Made by a program: the position numbers and the translations under genes. Positions 53,745 to 62,371 of a DNA stretch of 64,000 bases are shown one piece after another; position 1 is the stretch's first letter; every line of letters starts with the position of its first letter. Under the pieces are notes generated by a model that saw nothing but the letters and a program-made list of their open reading frames with translations, was not told where the DNA came from and ran no database searches. The DNA comes from JBICHN01 sp043101845 (GTDB lineage: Bacteria; Planctomycetota; Phycisphaerae; Phycisphaerales; UBA5793), in NCBI GenBank assembly GCA_043101845.1, contig JBICHN010000011.1, positions 1,674,001 to 1,738,000 on the forward strand, in the 5' to 3' direction.

Positions 53745-54523
53745 GTCTTGCGAGTTCCATCTATCACGGTGTCGTTCGGCATGTCCGGGAGCATGACACG
53801 CCGCATGAGTTCCGTGTCCCACTCTTCATGATGTACCTCGACCTCGGCGAGGCGCCGACCCTCTTCGACGACCACTGGCTCTGGTCAGTCGACCGTCCCG
53901 CCCTCGCCTGGTTCCGGCGAGGCGATTACCTCGAGCCGCACGCACGACCTCTTGATGAGGTCGCGCGCGACCGCTGCGAGCGCGAGCTCGGATTCCGGCC
54001 CGCCGGCCCGGTCCGACTGCTCACTCATCTGCGGTATTTCGGATACAGCTTCAACCCGGTCTCGTTCTACTACTTCTTCGACGCCTCCGGATCGCAGGTC
54101 GAAGCGATTCTCGCGGAGATTACGAACACCCCATGGGGTGAACGCAAGTCATATCTCATCGACGCGCGAACGACGAGCGGCCGATTCTCGTCGCGTCGAT
54201 TCGCGAAAGTGTTTCATATCTCGCCGTTCCTCCCGATGGACCTTGATTATGCCTGGCGATTCACGACTCCAGGCCCGCGTCTCTTCGTCGATATGGACCT
54301 CGCTCGACACGGAAGTGGAATCTTTCGCGCCACGATGTCGCTCCGGAGGAAAGAGATTTCCTCGAGGAATCTCGCATGGTGCCTGGCGAGGTATCCGCTC
54401 ATGTCCGCGCAGGTCATTACTCGCATCTACTTCGAAGCGTTGCGTCTCACGCTCAAGGGCGCCTCGCGGTACCAGCATCCCGGACGCGCCGAACTGAATC
54501 GCCCCACGGAGACGACATTATGA
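53741..54523 (+). CDS. DUF1365-family protein
   Basis: This 260-residue protein begins 'SSIYHGVVRHVREHDTPHEFRVPLFMMYLDL' and has 'RPAGPVRLLTHLRYFGYSFNPVSFYYFFD' and 'EITNTPWGERKSYLI', the landmarks of DUF1365. The family is nearly always next to a COG2907 flavoprotein and a cyclopropane synthase and is counted as part of modified-fatty-acid synthesis, with no settled reaction. GTG start, four-base overlaps with both neighbours. Confidence 0.9.
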   Translation: MSLASSIYHGVVRHVREHDTPHEFRVPLFMMYLDLGEAPTLFDDHWLWSVDRPALAWFRRGDYLEPHARPLDEVARDRCERELGFRPAGPVRLLTHLRYFGYSFNPVSFYYFFDASGSQVEAILAEITNTPWGERKSYLIDARTTSGRFSSRRFAKVFHISPFLPMDLDYAWRFTTPGPRLFVDMDLARHGSGIFRATMSLRRKEISSRNLAWCLARYPLMSAQVITRIYFEALRLTLKGASRYQHPGRAELNRPTETTL

Positions 54524-55806
54524 CTTCGATCGCCTCCGCCGGCCGAAGCGCGGCGCCTCTGGCTGCAAGGGTGCCAGGACTTCACCGTATCGCGAAATCA
54601 CTCGCTCGATCGGCGTTCGCTCGAATGAGCGTTGGAACGCTCGTGGTACGAGACGATGAAGGGGAACACCGGTTCGGTACGGGCGCCGGACCCGCCGCTC
54701 AAGTGGCGGTGCATGATCCCAGGGCCTGGGCCTCGATTGTGTTCGGAGGATCAAACGGCGCCGCCGAGAGTTACATCGCGCGCCAGTGGGATGTCGATAG
54801 CCTCGCGACGCTCATTGAGTTGCTCCTGCTCAATTACGACGCGCTTGTCCGTCTCGAATCGGCCTTCTCATGGCTCGGCGAACCCTGGCGACGAATCTCG
54901 TATCGACTCGAGCGCAACTCTCGGAACGGGGCTCGGAAGAACATTGAGGCGCACTATGACCTCAGCAACGAGTTCTTCGCCTGTATGCTCGACCCGACCA
55001 TGATGTACTCGTGCGCGATCTTCGATCGTCCCGACATGACGCTCGAGGACGCGTCCCGGACGAAGCTCGAGCGCATCTGCCAGAAGCTCGATCTGAATCG
55101 AGACGACCATGTGGTTGAGATCGGAACCGGCTGGGGCGGTTTCGCGGAGTACGCGGCACGGCGCTACGGCTGCCGGGTCACGACGACGACCATCTCACCG
55201 CAACAGTTCGAGTACGCCCAGCGCCGTATCGAGAACGCCGGGTTGAGTGATCGAGTCACCGTGCTCGAAGAGGATTATCGTGATCTCGAAGGTGAGTTCG
55301 ACAAGCTCGTCTCCATTGAGATGATCGAAGCGATTGGCTGGGAGTACTACGGCGAATACTTTGGCGTATGTGATCGCCTGCTGAAGCGTGACGGGCTCGC
55401 CCTCATCCAGGCGATCACGATTCGCGACCAGTTCTACGAGCGTGCGAAGCGTCGGCGCGACTTCCTCAAGCAGTACATTTTTCCGGGGAGCTGTCTACCT
55501 TCGATCACCGCGCTCAGCACGGCCATGAGCCGCACGAGCGAGCTGAAGATCACGCACCTCGAGGACATAGGCCCGCATTACGCGACCACACTTTCCCACT
55601 GGCGATCCCGTTACCACGAGAATCGTGACGCAATCGAGTCACTTGGATTCGATAATCGTTTCGAACGACTCTGGATGTTCTATCTCGGGTATTGCGAAGG
55701 CGCGTTCCGGGCGCGACATGTCGGCGATGTTCAACTGCTACTCGCGCGACCGAGGAGCGGCCGAAGTCCGGTGCTCGGCGATCTCAGCGAGGCGGTGGCG
55801 CCGTGA
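54520..55806 (+). CDS. cfa: Cyclopropane-fatty-acyl-phospholipid synthase family methyltransferase 1
   Basis: This 428-residue SAM-dependent enzyme has an N-terminal lipid-binding region, then 'NIEAHYDLSNEFFACMLDPTMMYSCAIF', the SAM motif EIGTGWGG near 200-207, and 'EMIEAIGWEYYGEYFGVCDRLLK'. 'QYIFPGSCLPSI' near the end is typical of the family. Such enzymes add a methyl or methylene group across the double bond of a phospholipid acyl chain, probably one made by the desaturase in this operon. ATGA overlap with the DUF1365 gene and GTGA overlap with the next. Confidence 0.93.
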   Translation: MTSIASAGRSAAPLAARVPGLHRIAKSLARSAFARMSVGTLVVRDDEGEHRFGTGAGPAAQVAVHDPRAWASIVFGGSNGAAESYIARQWDVDSLATLIELLLLNYDALVRLESAFSWLGEPWRRISYRLERNSRNGARKNIEAHYDLSNEFFACMLDPTMMYSCAIFDRPDMTLEDASRTKLERICQKLDLNRDDHVVEIGTGWGGFAEYAARRYGCRVTTTTISPQQFEYAQRRIENAGLSDRVTVLEEDYRDLEGEFDKLVSIEMIEAIGWEYYGEYFGVCDRLLKRDGLALIQAITIRDQFYERAKRRRDFLKQYIFPGSCLPSITALSTAMSRTSELKITHLEDIGPHYATTLSHWRSRYHENRDAIESLGFDNRFERLWMFYLGYCEGAFRARHVGDVQLLLARPRSGRSPVLGDLSEAVAP

Positions 55807-56354
55807 TCATCGTTCGCAACGCGATCGCGTTCAACTTTGGCTGGTGGGCGTGTGTCCTCGGCTCGGCGTGGGATGCCCTGTGGCTCGGCCCCGTGGTCGT
55901 CTCCGCGGCTCTCGTGTTTCACCTTCTCGTGAATACGCCGGTGAACCGACGCGCGCGGGAATTGGTGATGATTCTCGGAATTGCGATTGTCGGCGTCGCG
56001 ATTGACGCCGCCCTGTTCAAGTCTGGCGTCATCGTTTTCCCGGCGGCGCCGATCGTTTCGTTTGGCTTCGTTGCCTGCTGGATCGCGTTCTGGGCGAACT
56101 TCGCGACGACCTTGAACACTTCGCTGCGGTGGTTGCAGCCGTGGCTCATTCTTGCGCTTCTTCTCGGTGGCGTATTCGGTCCGTTGACCTACCGGGGAGG
56201 CGTAGCGCTCGGCGCGTTGGAGTTCGGTGATCCACCGTTCCTCTCGTGGATCGCACTATCCATCGAGTGGGCGATCGTATTGCCGCTGGCGCTTCTCATC
56301 GCCTCACGAGTCCGGAGAGCCTTGCGCTCCGACGCGACTGAAGGAACAACCTGA
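55803..56354 (+). CDS. DUF2878-family membrane protein
   Basis: This 183-residue protein has five or six hydrophobic segments. 'IAFNFGWWACVLG', 'RARELVMILGIAIVGVAIDAALFKSGVIVF' and 'WIAFWANFATTLNTSLRWL' match DUF2878, a family found in cyclopropane-lipid operons and without known activity. The GTG start overlaps the methyltransferase stop by four bases, and the stop shares one base with the next start. Confidence 0.85.
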   Translation: MIIVRNAIAFNFGWWACVLGSAWDALWLGPVVVSAALVFHLLVNTPVNRRARELVMILGIAIVGVAIDAALFKSGVIVFPAAPIVSFGFVACWIAFWANFATTLNTSLRWLQPWLILALLLGGVFGPLTYRGGVALGALEFGDPPFLSWIALSIEWAIVLPLALLIASRVRRALRSDATEGTT

Positions 56355-57145
56355 TGGATGTCCTTTCCCAACTACTCTGGATTACGGGCGCGGCGATCGG
56401 TCTCATGTTCGTCCTGTGGCTCATTCATCTTCCACTCAAGGACGCCGGCCTCGTCGATGTGGGCTGGTCGTTCGCCCTCGGCGCCGCGGCCGTCTTCTGC
56501 GCGTTGACGGGCGAGGGTGACGAGACGAGACGGTGGATTGTCGGCGTTCTCGGTGGCGTATGGGGGTTCCGCCTCGCGTACCACCTCCTCACCGACCGCG
56601 TGATCGGCGCCGAGCACGAAGACGGGCGCTATCTCATGATGAGGGAGAAACTCGGCGAGAAGGCATGGATCGTCTTTCTCGGCTTCTTCGAGATTCAGGC
56701 GCTGCTCGTGGGCATACTCGCGCTTCCATTCGCGCTCGCGGCCTCGGCGGTCGAACCGGTCGGGGCGCTCGATGTGCTCGCGATCGTGATATGGGTCACC
56801 GGAATCGTGGGTGAGGCGATCGCCGACTGGCAGTTGCGCCATTTCAAGAAGGATCCGGAAAGCAAGGGTCGCGTCTGCAAGCGTGGCCTCTGGCGTTACA
56901 GCCGGCATCCGAATTACTTCTTCGAATGGCTCATGTGGGTCGCGTATGCGACCATTGCGCTCCCGGCGGAATGGGGCTGGCTCGCGATCAGCGCGCCGGC
57001 GCTCATGCTGCTCCTAGTGCTCAAAGTGTCGGGAATTCCCCCGACCGAGGCGCGCGCCGCGCGCAGCCGCGGCGCTGAGTATCGCGCGTATCAGAGGACG
57101 ACGAGCGCCTTCGTGCCATGGCCGCCGAAGGAGGAGGCGAAGTGA
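56354..57145 (+). CDS. DUF1295 (steroid 5-alpha-reductase-like) membrane protein
   Basis: This 263-residue protein has about seven hydrophobic segments. The C-terminal block 'DPESKGRVCKRGLWRYSRHPNYFFEWLMWVAYA' and 'GIPPTEARAARSRG' is the signature of the DUF1295/isoprenylcysteine methyltransferase-steroid reductase superfamily. It is expected to act on a lipid, perhaps reducing or methylating it. The start and stop each overlap the neighbour by one base (TGATG). Confidence 0.88.
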   Translation: MDVLSQLLWITGAAIGLMFVLWLIHLPLKDAGLVDVGWSFALGAAAVFCALTGEGDETRRWIVGVLGGVWGFRLAYHLLTDRVIGAEHEDGRYLMMREKLGEKAWIVFLGFFEIQALLVGILALPFALAASAVEPVGALDVLAIVIWVTGIVGEAIADWQLRHFKKDPESKGRVCKRGLWRYSRHPNYFFEWLMWVAYATIALPAEWGWLAISAPALMLLLVLKVSGIPPTEARAARSRGAEYRAYQRTTSAFVPWPPKEEAK

Positions 57146-58266
57146 TGAGGATCGCGTGGTATGAACCGTGGCTCGATCGCGGGATGTTCCCCGACTTCCT
57201 CATTCGAGCGGGCATTCGTCGTCGTCTGAGGGCTCGCCTTGAGAGGGAGCGCGTCGGAGCCCTCGAAGAACGCGACCAGCGATTCCGAGCGTTTCTCGCA
57301 GGCCTTCGGACCGATGCGATCGCGGTTGAAACCGACGCGGCGAACGAACAGCACTACGAACTGCCCGCGGAGTTCTTCGAGCTGGCGCTCGGACCGCGGC
57401 TCAAGTACAGCTCCGCCTATTGGCCGGACGGCGTGAACTCGCTCGCCGCAGCGGAAGAAGCGATGCTTCAACTGACCTGCTCGCGCGCGCGAATCCGTGA
57501 CGGACAAACCATCCTCGACCTCGGCTGCGGCTGGGGATCACTCTCGTTCTGGATCGCCGAGCGATATCCGGACGCACGAATCGTCGCCGCGTCGAATTCA
57601 AGACTGCAGCGACGCTACATAGAGAGAAAGCGCGATCGTCTCGGGATCGAGAACCTCGAAGTCGTCACCGGCGATGCGAACGAACTGAGCTTCGAACCCG
57701 AGCGGTTTGATCGAGTCGTCTCCGTCGAGATGTTCGAGCACATGAAGAACTACGACGCGTTGCTCGATCGCGTCGCGTCCTGGATCCGACCGTCCGGTTT
57801 GCTCTTCATCCATATCTTCACACACCGCGAGGTCGCGTACCACTACGAGCGCGACGACTGGATCGGTCGCTACTTCTTCACGGGTGGCCAGATGCCGTCG
57901 GACGACCTCCTGCTGCACTTTCAGCGTTCGATTGAACTCGTCGATCACTGGAGAGTCGACGGCCGACACTACGAGCGCACGGCGAACGCATGGCTTGCGA
58001 ACCTCGACGCGCGCCGGGCCGAGATCGAGACGGTTCTGCATGACGCGTATGGCGTCGAAGCGAGTCGATGGCTCAACCGATGGCGTGTGTTCTTTATGGC
58101 GTGCGCCGAGTTGTGGGGATATGGAGGCGGAGACGAGTGGATCGTCTCGCATTACCTCTTTCAGCCTCGGTCGGTGTCGCGGCGCAACGGGACGGCGCGG
58201 ACGAGTTCGACGGGAAGCTCTCCCGTCATCTCGCTCGCGCCCGATCGAGATCGTCCGGTGTATTGA
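57145..58266 (+). CDS. Cyclopropane-synthase-like SAM methyltransferase 2
   Basis: This 373-residue enzyme is a distinct subtype: it has 'NEQHYELPAEFFELALGPRLKYSSAYWPDGV', the SAM motif DLGCGWGS at 125-132, 'VSVEMFEHMKNYDALLDRVASWIRPSGLLFIHIF' and 'FTGGQMPSDDLLL'. It lacks most of the N-terminal domain of the first methyltransferase. Members are regular partners of DUF1295/DUF2878 genes. GGAGGAGG lies before the ATG. The last 41 bases overlap the 3' end of the convergent mobA. Confidence 0.9.
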   Translation: MRIAWYEPWLDRGMFPDFLIRAGIRRRLRARLERERVGALEERDQRFRAFLAGLRTDAIAVETDAANEQHYELPAEFFELALGPRLKYSSAYWPDGVNSLAAAEEAMLQLTCSRARIRDGQTILDLGCGWGSLSFWIAERYPDARIVAASNSRLQRRYIERKRDRLGIENLEVVTGDANELSFEPERFDRVVSVEMFEHMKNYDALLDRVASWIRPSGLLFIHIFTHREVAYHYERDDWIGRYFFTGGQMPSDDLLLHFQRSIELVDHWRVDGRHYERTANAWLANLDARRAEIETVLHDAYGVEASRWLNRWRVFFMACAELWGYGGGDEWIVSHYLFQPRSVSRRNGTARTSSTGSSPVISLAPDRDRPVY

Positions 58267-58792
58267 CCTGTGCGACACTCGGCCAGTTGGATGGCATCGG
58301 ACGCTTCGTTGCGGCGACCGAATTGAGCAGGTCCTGCAGCGACCGATCGCCCGATCGGAGGCGTTCGTCGACAACGGAGATCAATCGCCGGTGGTAGATC
58401 GCGCAGAGCGGTTCCCACCGGTCGTTGTGGTGAAACGCCGCCGCGTCGGCCTCGGCGGATCTCGACTTGAGCAGGTCATCGAGCCACGCCGGGTCAAAAT
58501 GGGTGAGGTCGCAGGAGAGCACGAGAAGCCATTCCGTCGTCGAATCGTGGAGCGCTGCGTCGAGTCCCGACATCGGCCCGCCCCCGGGACGCCGGTCGGC
58601 GATCTCGCGGACATCAAGATCCGCGTAGCGGCCGATTCGATCCACGACTACGGTCACGCGGGCGCACACGAGTTCCGTCGCGTCGATCTGTCGAAGGAGT
58701 AACGATCTTCCGTCGAGTTCGGCGCGAGCCTTGTCAGAGCCGAATCGCGAACTCTTTCCGCCAGCGAGGATGTATCCATCAACGGGCTCCAT
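58226..58792 (-). CDS. mobA: Molybdenum cofactor guanylyltransferase
   Basis: This 188-residue cytosolic enzyme has the nucleotide-binding 'YILAGGKSSRFGSDKARAEL' at the N-terminus, 'RRPGGGPMSGLDAAL' and 'WLLVLSCDLTHFDPAWL', typical of MobA. It adds GMP to molybdopterin to give the bis-MGD cofactor needed by NapA, which is encoded 3.5 kb away. The ATG at 58792 is chosen since the preceding 25 residues are unlike MobA. It converges with and overlaps the methyltransferase. Confidence 0.92.
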   Translation of the reverse strand: MEPVDGYILAGGKSSRFGSDKARAELDGRSLLLRQIDATELVCARVTVVVDRIGRYADLDVREIADRRPGGGPMSGLDAALHDSTTEWLLVLSCDLTHFDPAWLDDLLKSRSAEADAAAFHHNDRWEPLCAIYHRRLISVVDERLRSGDRSLQDLLNSVAATKRPMPSNWPSVAQVNTPDDLDRARAR

Positions 58793-58881
58793 CCCGGCAT
58801 GGTATCGCGACCACCTCAGCGGCTTCATCTGACATCGCACGCGGGCTACCATTCGTCCCGCCGACATGACCGTCGGCGTCG

Positions 58882-58955
58882 GGGCGCTTAGCTCAGTTGG
58901 CTAGAGCACCGCCTTTACACGGCGGGGGTCACTGGTTCGAGTCCAGTAGCGCCCA
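58882..58955 (+). tRNA. tRNA-Val (UAC anticodon)
   Basis: The cloverleaf is complete: acceptor GGGCGCT/AGCGCCC, D arm GCTC...GAGC, anticodon stem CCGCC/GGCGG with loop TTTACAC, variable GGGTC, and T arm ACTGG-TTCGAGT-CCAGT. The discriminator base is A. CCA is not encoded. Anticodon TAC reads valine codons. Confidence 0.97.
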
Positions 58956-59031
58956 CTTCGATTTCGCGCCGTCCCGTCATTCTTCTCGGTCCTGGTCATT
59001 CGAATCTCGTTCCGCCGCGGCCGGCGGCGAT

Positions 59032-60288
59032 TCAGTCGTGATACATGTTGACGCGGCCGCTCAGGATCGGGATCGCGATCTTGAGCGCGATCGTGTACAC
59101 CATGAGTCCGAAGGCCCAGACACCGGCCGTCACTTTCCACTCGACGAGGCTCGGGGCGTATTCGACGATCTCGTGCAACGGACTCGGTATGAAGCCGGGA
59201 ATGATGAGACCCATTCCCTTTTCGATCCAGACGCCCGTGAAGGCCAGCACACAGGCGAGCACAAGCGGCCCCGCGCGGTCCATTGCTGCAGGATGGAGAA
59301 AGAGCGCCGCCGCGCCGATGTTGAGGGCGATCGCGGTCCACATCCACGGGACGAGTGCATCCTTGCCATGCAGACCGAAGAAGAGGTATTGCGCCGAGCT
59401 CGTGTGTGAGCCTCCGGTGTAGAACTCGGTGAAGATCTCGGACACCAGCATAAAGAGATTAATGAGAATCGTGACCCGGATGATCGACACGAGCGTTTGA
59501 ATCGGACGATCCGGAATGCGGATGCCTGCGATCCGACGCAGCATGAATAGTGTGACGATTATGAACGCCGGTCCGGAAACAAACGCCGAGGCCAGAAAGC
59601 GCGGAGCAAGAAGCGCCGTATTCCAGAACGGCCGCCCACCCAGCCCGGAATAGAGAAACGCCGTGACCGTATGAATCGAGATCGCCCATGCGATCGACAG
59701 CATCACAAATGGAAAGTACCAGCGTGGATTCGGACGCCGGTCCAGGAATCGCATGTAGAGGAGATAACCGCAGATGTGCAGGTTCAGGATCAGGTAACCA
59801 TTCAGCACGAGTACATCCCAGGTGAGCATCGAGATTGGAAAGTTGAATCGTCCGATGCCGGGAATCAGGTGCCAGAATCGATCAGGTCGGCCGAGATCGA
59901 CGGTGACGAAAAGCAGACACATGATGATCGCGGCGACGGCGAGCAGTTCACCAATGATTACAAGGTCATGCATCTCGCGATCGTTGTACAGATACGCCGG
60001 AATCACCATCATCACTCCGCCGGCCGCGAGCCCGACGATAAAGGTGAAATTGGCGATGTAGAGCCCCCAGCTCACATGGTCGGTCATGTTCGTCGTGATC
60101 ATGCCGCCCGCGACCTGATTCGCCCAGGCGTTCGCGCCGACCAGGGCGATAGCCGTAAGAACGCTCATCCACGCGTAGAACATGAGGGAACCGTCGGTCG
60201 CGAGGACGAGCGATTTCCAAATGAAGCGTGGATAACTCATCCACGCTTCTCGTGACGGGTGGGACGAATGTATTCGGGCCTGACTCAT
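59032..60288 (-). CDS. NrfD/PsrC-family membrane subunit (quinol-interacting)
   Basis: This 418-residue protein has about ten hydrophobic segments and fits NrfD/PsrC family members of the long type (as in the Hme/ActC/DsrP group). Landmarks are 'SWGLYIANFTFIVGLAAGGVMM', 'LGRPDRFWHLIPGIGRFNFPISMLTWDVLVLNGYL' and 'FMLVSEIFTEFY'. It should exchange electrons with the quinone pool and pass them to the ferredoxin-like subunit. The start at 60288 is used because the frame upstream lies in the ferredoxin gene. Last gene of a three-gene unit. Confidence 0.9.
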   Translation of the reverse strand: MSQARIHSSHPSREAWMSYPRFIWKSLVLATDGSLMFYAWMSVLTAIALVGANAWANQVAGGMITTNMTDHVSWGLYIANFTFIVGLAAGGVMMVIPAYLYNDREMHDLVIIGELLAVAAIIMCLLFVTVDLGRPDRFWHLIPGIGRFNFPISMLTWDVLVLNGYLILNLHICGYLLYMRFLDRRPNPRWYFPFVMLSIAWAISIHTVTAFLYSGLGGRPFWNTALLAPRFLASAFVSGPAFIIVTLFMLRRIAGIRIPDRPIQTLVSIIRVTILINLFMLVSEIFTEFYTGGSHTSSAQYLFFGLHGKDALVPWMWTAIALNIGAAALFLHPAAMDRAGPLVLACVLAFTGVWIEKGMGLIIPGFIPSPLHEIVEYAPSLVEWKVTAGVWAFGLMVYTIALKIAIPILSGRVNMYHD

Positions 60289-60319
60289 GAGACAGCAACT
60301 CTTGTGGACGGGTGCATCA

Positions 60320-61267
60320 TCACGCGTCAAAGAAGTAGAAGAAGCTCGGTTTCGTTCCCAGTTCTTCTTTAAGCACGAATACGCGTTTGTTCTCGAGTAT
60401 CCAGCGGACCTCGGAATCCGGGTCGAGGATGTTGCCGAATACCCGGGCGCCGGTCGGACACGCCTCCAGGCAGGCGGGCAGCCTGCCGCGCCGTGTTCGA
60501 TGCAGGCAGTAGTGGCACTTCTCAACGACGCCGGCGGGGCGGATCCGGTTCGAGAGGTAACTCTGATCGGGATTCACTTCATCCGCCGGGATCTCCGGTT
60601 TCTTCCAGTTGAAGCGTCGCGCGTGATACGGGCACGCCGCCTCGCAATACCGGCAGCCGATGCACCAGTTGTAATCGACCACGACGATGCCGTCCTCTTC
60701 CTTCCAGGTCGCTTCGACGGGACACACATCGGTGCAAGGCGGCTCGTCGCACTGCTGGCACTGCACCGGCATGTAGAACTTGTCGTCCGCCGGCACCGGA
60801 TGCTGATAGGTCGAGTTCGCGTCGTCGAGTCCGAGCGACCCTTTCGGTAATTCGAGGACGCGGATGTAGGACTCGTTCGTCGCTCGATCGTGGTTATTCT
60901 CACGGTGGCACGCCTCGACGCACTTCCCGTTGCCATTGCAAACGCTTAGATTGATCGCGTACACAAACTTGACCCCGGGGATCGGCCGATCGTCGCCGAT
61001 ATGAACCTCGGCGCCATATTCGTCCGCAGTCTCCTGCTCGAGGCGGGCAAGGATTTCGTCCCGTTCCTTGTCCGAGAGTTCCTTGTAATGCGACTGCATG
61101 AACTCCTCGACGGAGAGATCCGAGACGAACTGGCGCAAGGGTGAAATTGCGGCGACAAAGGCGCCGAGCCCCAGCGTGGCGCCGGCGCCCTTGAGCACCG
61201 TACGCCGGGACGCCTGACCGACGACGGGCAGTGAAAGCCGCCGCTCATCCTTCGAGTTCGTCGCCAT
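60320..61267 (-). CDS. Tat-exported 4Fe-4S ferredoxin-type subunit (NrfC/ActB-like)
   Basis: This 315-residue protein has a twin-arginine signal (SRRTVLK at 20-26). Cys motifs come in four groups: C-x5-C-x3-C at 110-120, CQQCDEPPC-x3-C, CIGCRYC-x3-C, and CHYC-x11-C-x3-C. The last three are complete cluster sites. In the first the usual second Cys is Asn113. The protein should ferry electrons between the NrfD subunit and the tetrahaem cytochrome on the outer side of the inner membrane. Its first 23 bases overlap the cytochrome gene and its stop lies 31 bases before the NrfD gene. Confidence 0.92.
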   Translation of the reverse strand: MATNSKDERRLSLPVVGQASRRTVLKGAGATLGLGAFVAAISPLRQFVSDLSVEEFMQSHYKELSDKERDEILARLEQETADEYGAEVHIGDDRPIPGVKFVYAINLSVCNGNGKCVEACHRENNHDRATNESYIRVLELPKGSLGLDDANSTYQHPVPADDKFYMPVQCQQCDEPPCTDVCPVEATWKEEDGIVVVDYNWCIGCRYCEAACPYHARRFNWKKPEIPADEVNPDQSYLSNRIRPAGVVEKCHYCLHRTRRGRLPACLEACPTGARVFGNILDPDSEVRWILENKRVFVLKEELGTKPSFFYFFDA

Positions 61268-61943
61268 GAATCTCCTCGACTTCGGGACCCGTTGGAGTAA
61301 GAAACCGGTCGATTGGCTTGAAGGTTGGATACATCTCCGGAAACGCTGGCGCATGGGGATCGTGACAGTCGATGCAGTTGTTTCGCACGCGCGGACCGCG
61401 ACTGAGATCCCAGTACCCTGACATCCCGCCGTGCGCTCCATGTCGGTAATCGCGCATCTGCGGCCCGTGGCACTGTGCGCACATGGTCATCACTTCCGGG
61501 TACGGCACGGATCGGCCGTCCGCAAGACGCAGCGTGTCATAGTCATCGGCGTTGTGGCAGGACAGACACGAGAGCCCGCCATGCGCGATCGTGAGTCCCT
61601 GGTGAAACTCGTCGAGATCCGCCTTCGTCGCATTCGTGGGATCGGACGCCTTGATCGTGTGGCAGGTCGAACAGGCGATCGACATCGGTCGGCCTTGTTC
61701 ATCCTTCGCGGCGAGATTCAACCGCGGTGGTCCGTCCGGCGCATTGATGGTCACAGGATGGACGGAGACTCGTGAGGCTGCGGGAGAGTCGACGGTCACG
61801 ACGCTTTCGGACGATTCTCCGGCGGAGGTTGGGAGAAGGACGAGAAAGCGCATCATCGCCACGCCGGCGCCAATCAGGGTCAAGACGAATACGAACTTCA
61901 TCAACCCGCTGATCAAAGTTGTCGTCTGCCGGATCAATGTCAC
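61245..61943 (-). CDS. Membrane-anchored tetrahaem cytochrome c
   Basis: This 232-residue protein has an N-terminal membrane anchor (about 15-37) and then four CxxCH haem sites at Cys91, Cys126, Cys155 and Cys190. Other His residues available as distal ligands are around 114, 121, 168 and 171. It is a periplasmic electron carrier of the NrfB/class III-like kind. With the ferredoxin and NrfD subunits it forms a module like NrfBCD or the core of alternative complex III. First gene of the unit, divergent from napD. Confidence 0.9.
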   Translation of the reverse strand: MTLIRQTTTLISGLMKFVFVLTLIGAGVAMMRFLVLLPTSAGESSESVVTVDSPAASRVSVHPVTINAPDGPPRLNLAAKDEQGRPMSIACSTCHTIKASDPTNATKADLDEFHQGLTIAHGGLSCLSCHNADDYDTLRLADGRSVPYPEVMTMCAQCHGPQMRDYRHGAHGGMSGYWDLSRGPRVRNNCIDCHDPHAPAFPEMYPTFKPIDRFLTPTGPEVEEIHGDELEG

Positions 61944-61980
61944 AGGCGACAGGATAGTCGAGCGTTATGTTTGAACAATG

Positions 61981-61998
61981 CGATCGCCGTTGCGATCG
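61981..61998. promoter_or_regulatory. Perfect inverted repeat in the nap/cytochrome divergent region
   Basis: CGATCGC (61981-61987) and GCGATCG (61992-61998) are an exact inverted repeat with the 4-base centre CGTT. It lies in the 140-base region between the divergent cytochrome and napD starts, and may be an operator. I see no good FNR-type TTGAT-N4-ATCAA site there. Confidence 0.35.
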
Positions 61999-62083
61999 AC
62001 TCCGTTCAAGCGATATCGGTTGAGATTCCTAGAGATGTGATTGCCGCTGCACCTGTACGCTGTCGAATCGCACGGAGGGTCGC

Positions 62084-62371
62084 ATGTCAGTCAGCGGACT
62101 CATCGTTTCCATCGATGCGGCGGCGAGTGATCATGTTCGGATCGCCGAAGTCATCGAATCAATTCGTCGCGATTGGCGCGTGACGATTGGCGACCGGGTT
62201 GGCCCGCGTGTCGCCGTCGTTCTTGAGACCGTGAGTGCTGAAGAAGCGCGGGCCGCGTGGGAACAGGTGAATTCGCAGCCCGGCGTCGCCCGAGTCGATG
62301 TCGTGTATGTTCACTTTGACGACGCCGAGTCGGTGTCTCGCACGGAAACGCTGAGCCATGACGATATTTGA
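62084..62371 (+). CDS. napD: NapD chaperone for periplasmic nitrate reductase
   Basis: This 95-residue cytosolic protein begins 'SGLIVSIDAAASDHVRIAEVIE' and continues 'VVLETVSAEEARAAWEQVNSQPGVARVDVVYVHFDD', the NapD ferredoxin-like pattern. NapD binds the NapA twin-arginine signal and delays export until the cofactor is loaded. GGAGGG lies six bases before the ATG. The 3' end overlaps the napA start by 14 bases. Confidence 0.88.
   Translation: MSVSGLIVSIDAAASDHVRIAEVIESIRRDWRVTIGDRVGPRVAVVLETVSAEEARAAWEQVNSQPGVARVDVVYVHFDDAESVSRTETLSHDDI

Noticed and set aside
61944..62083. FNR-type operator before napD
   Set aside because: No TTGAT-N4-ATCAA match with acceptable conservation in this region.
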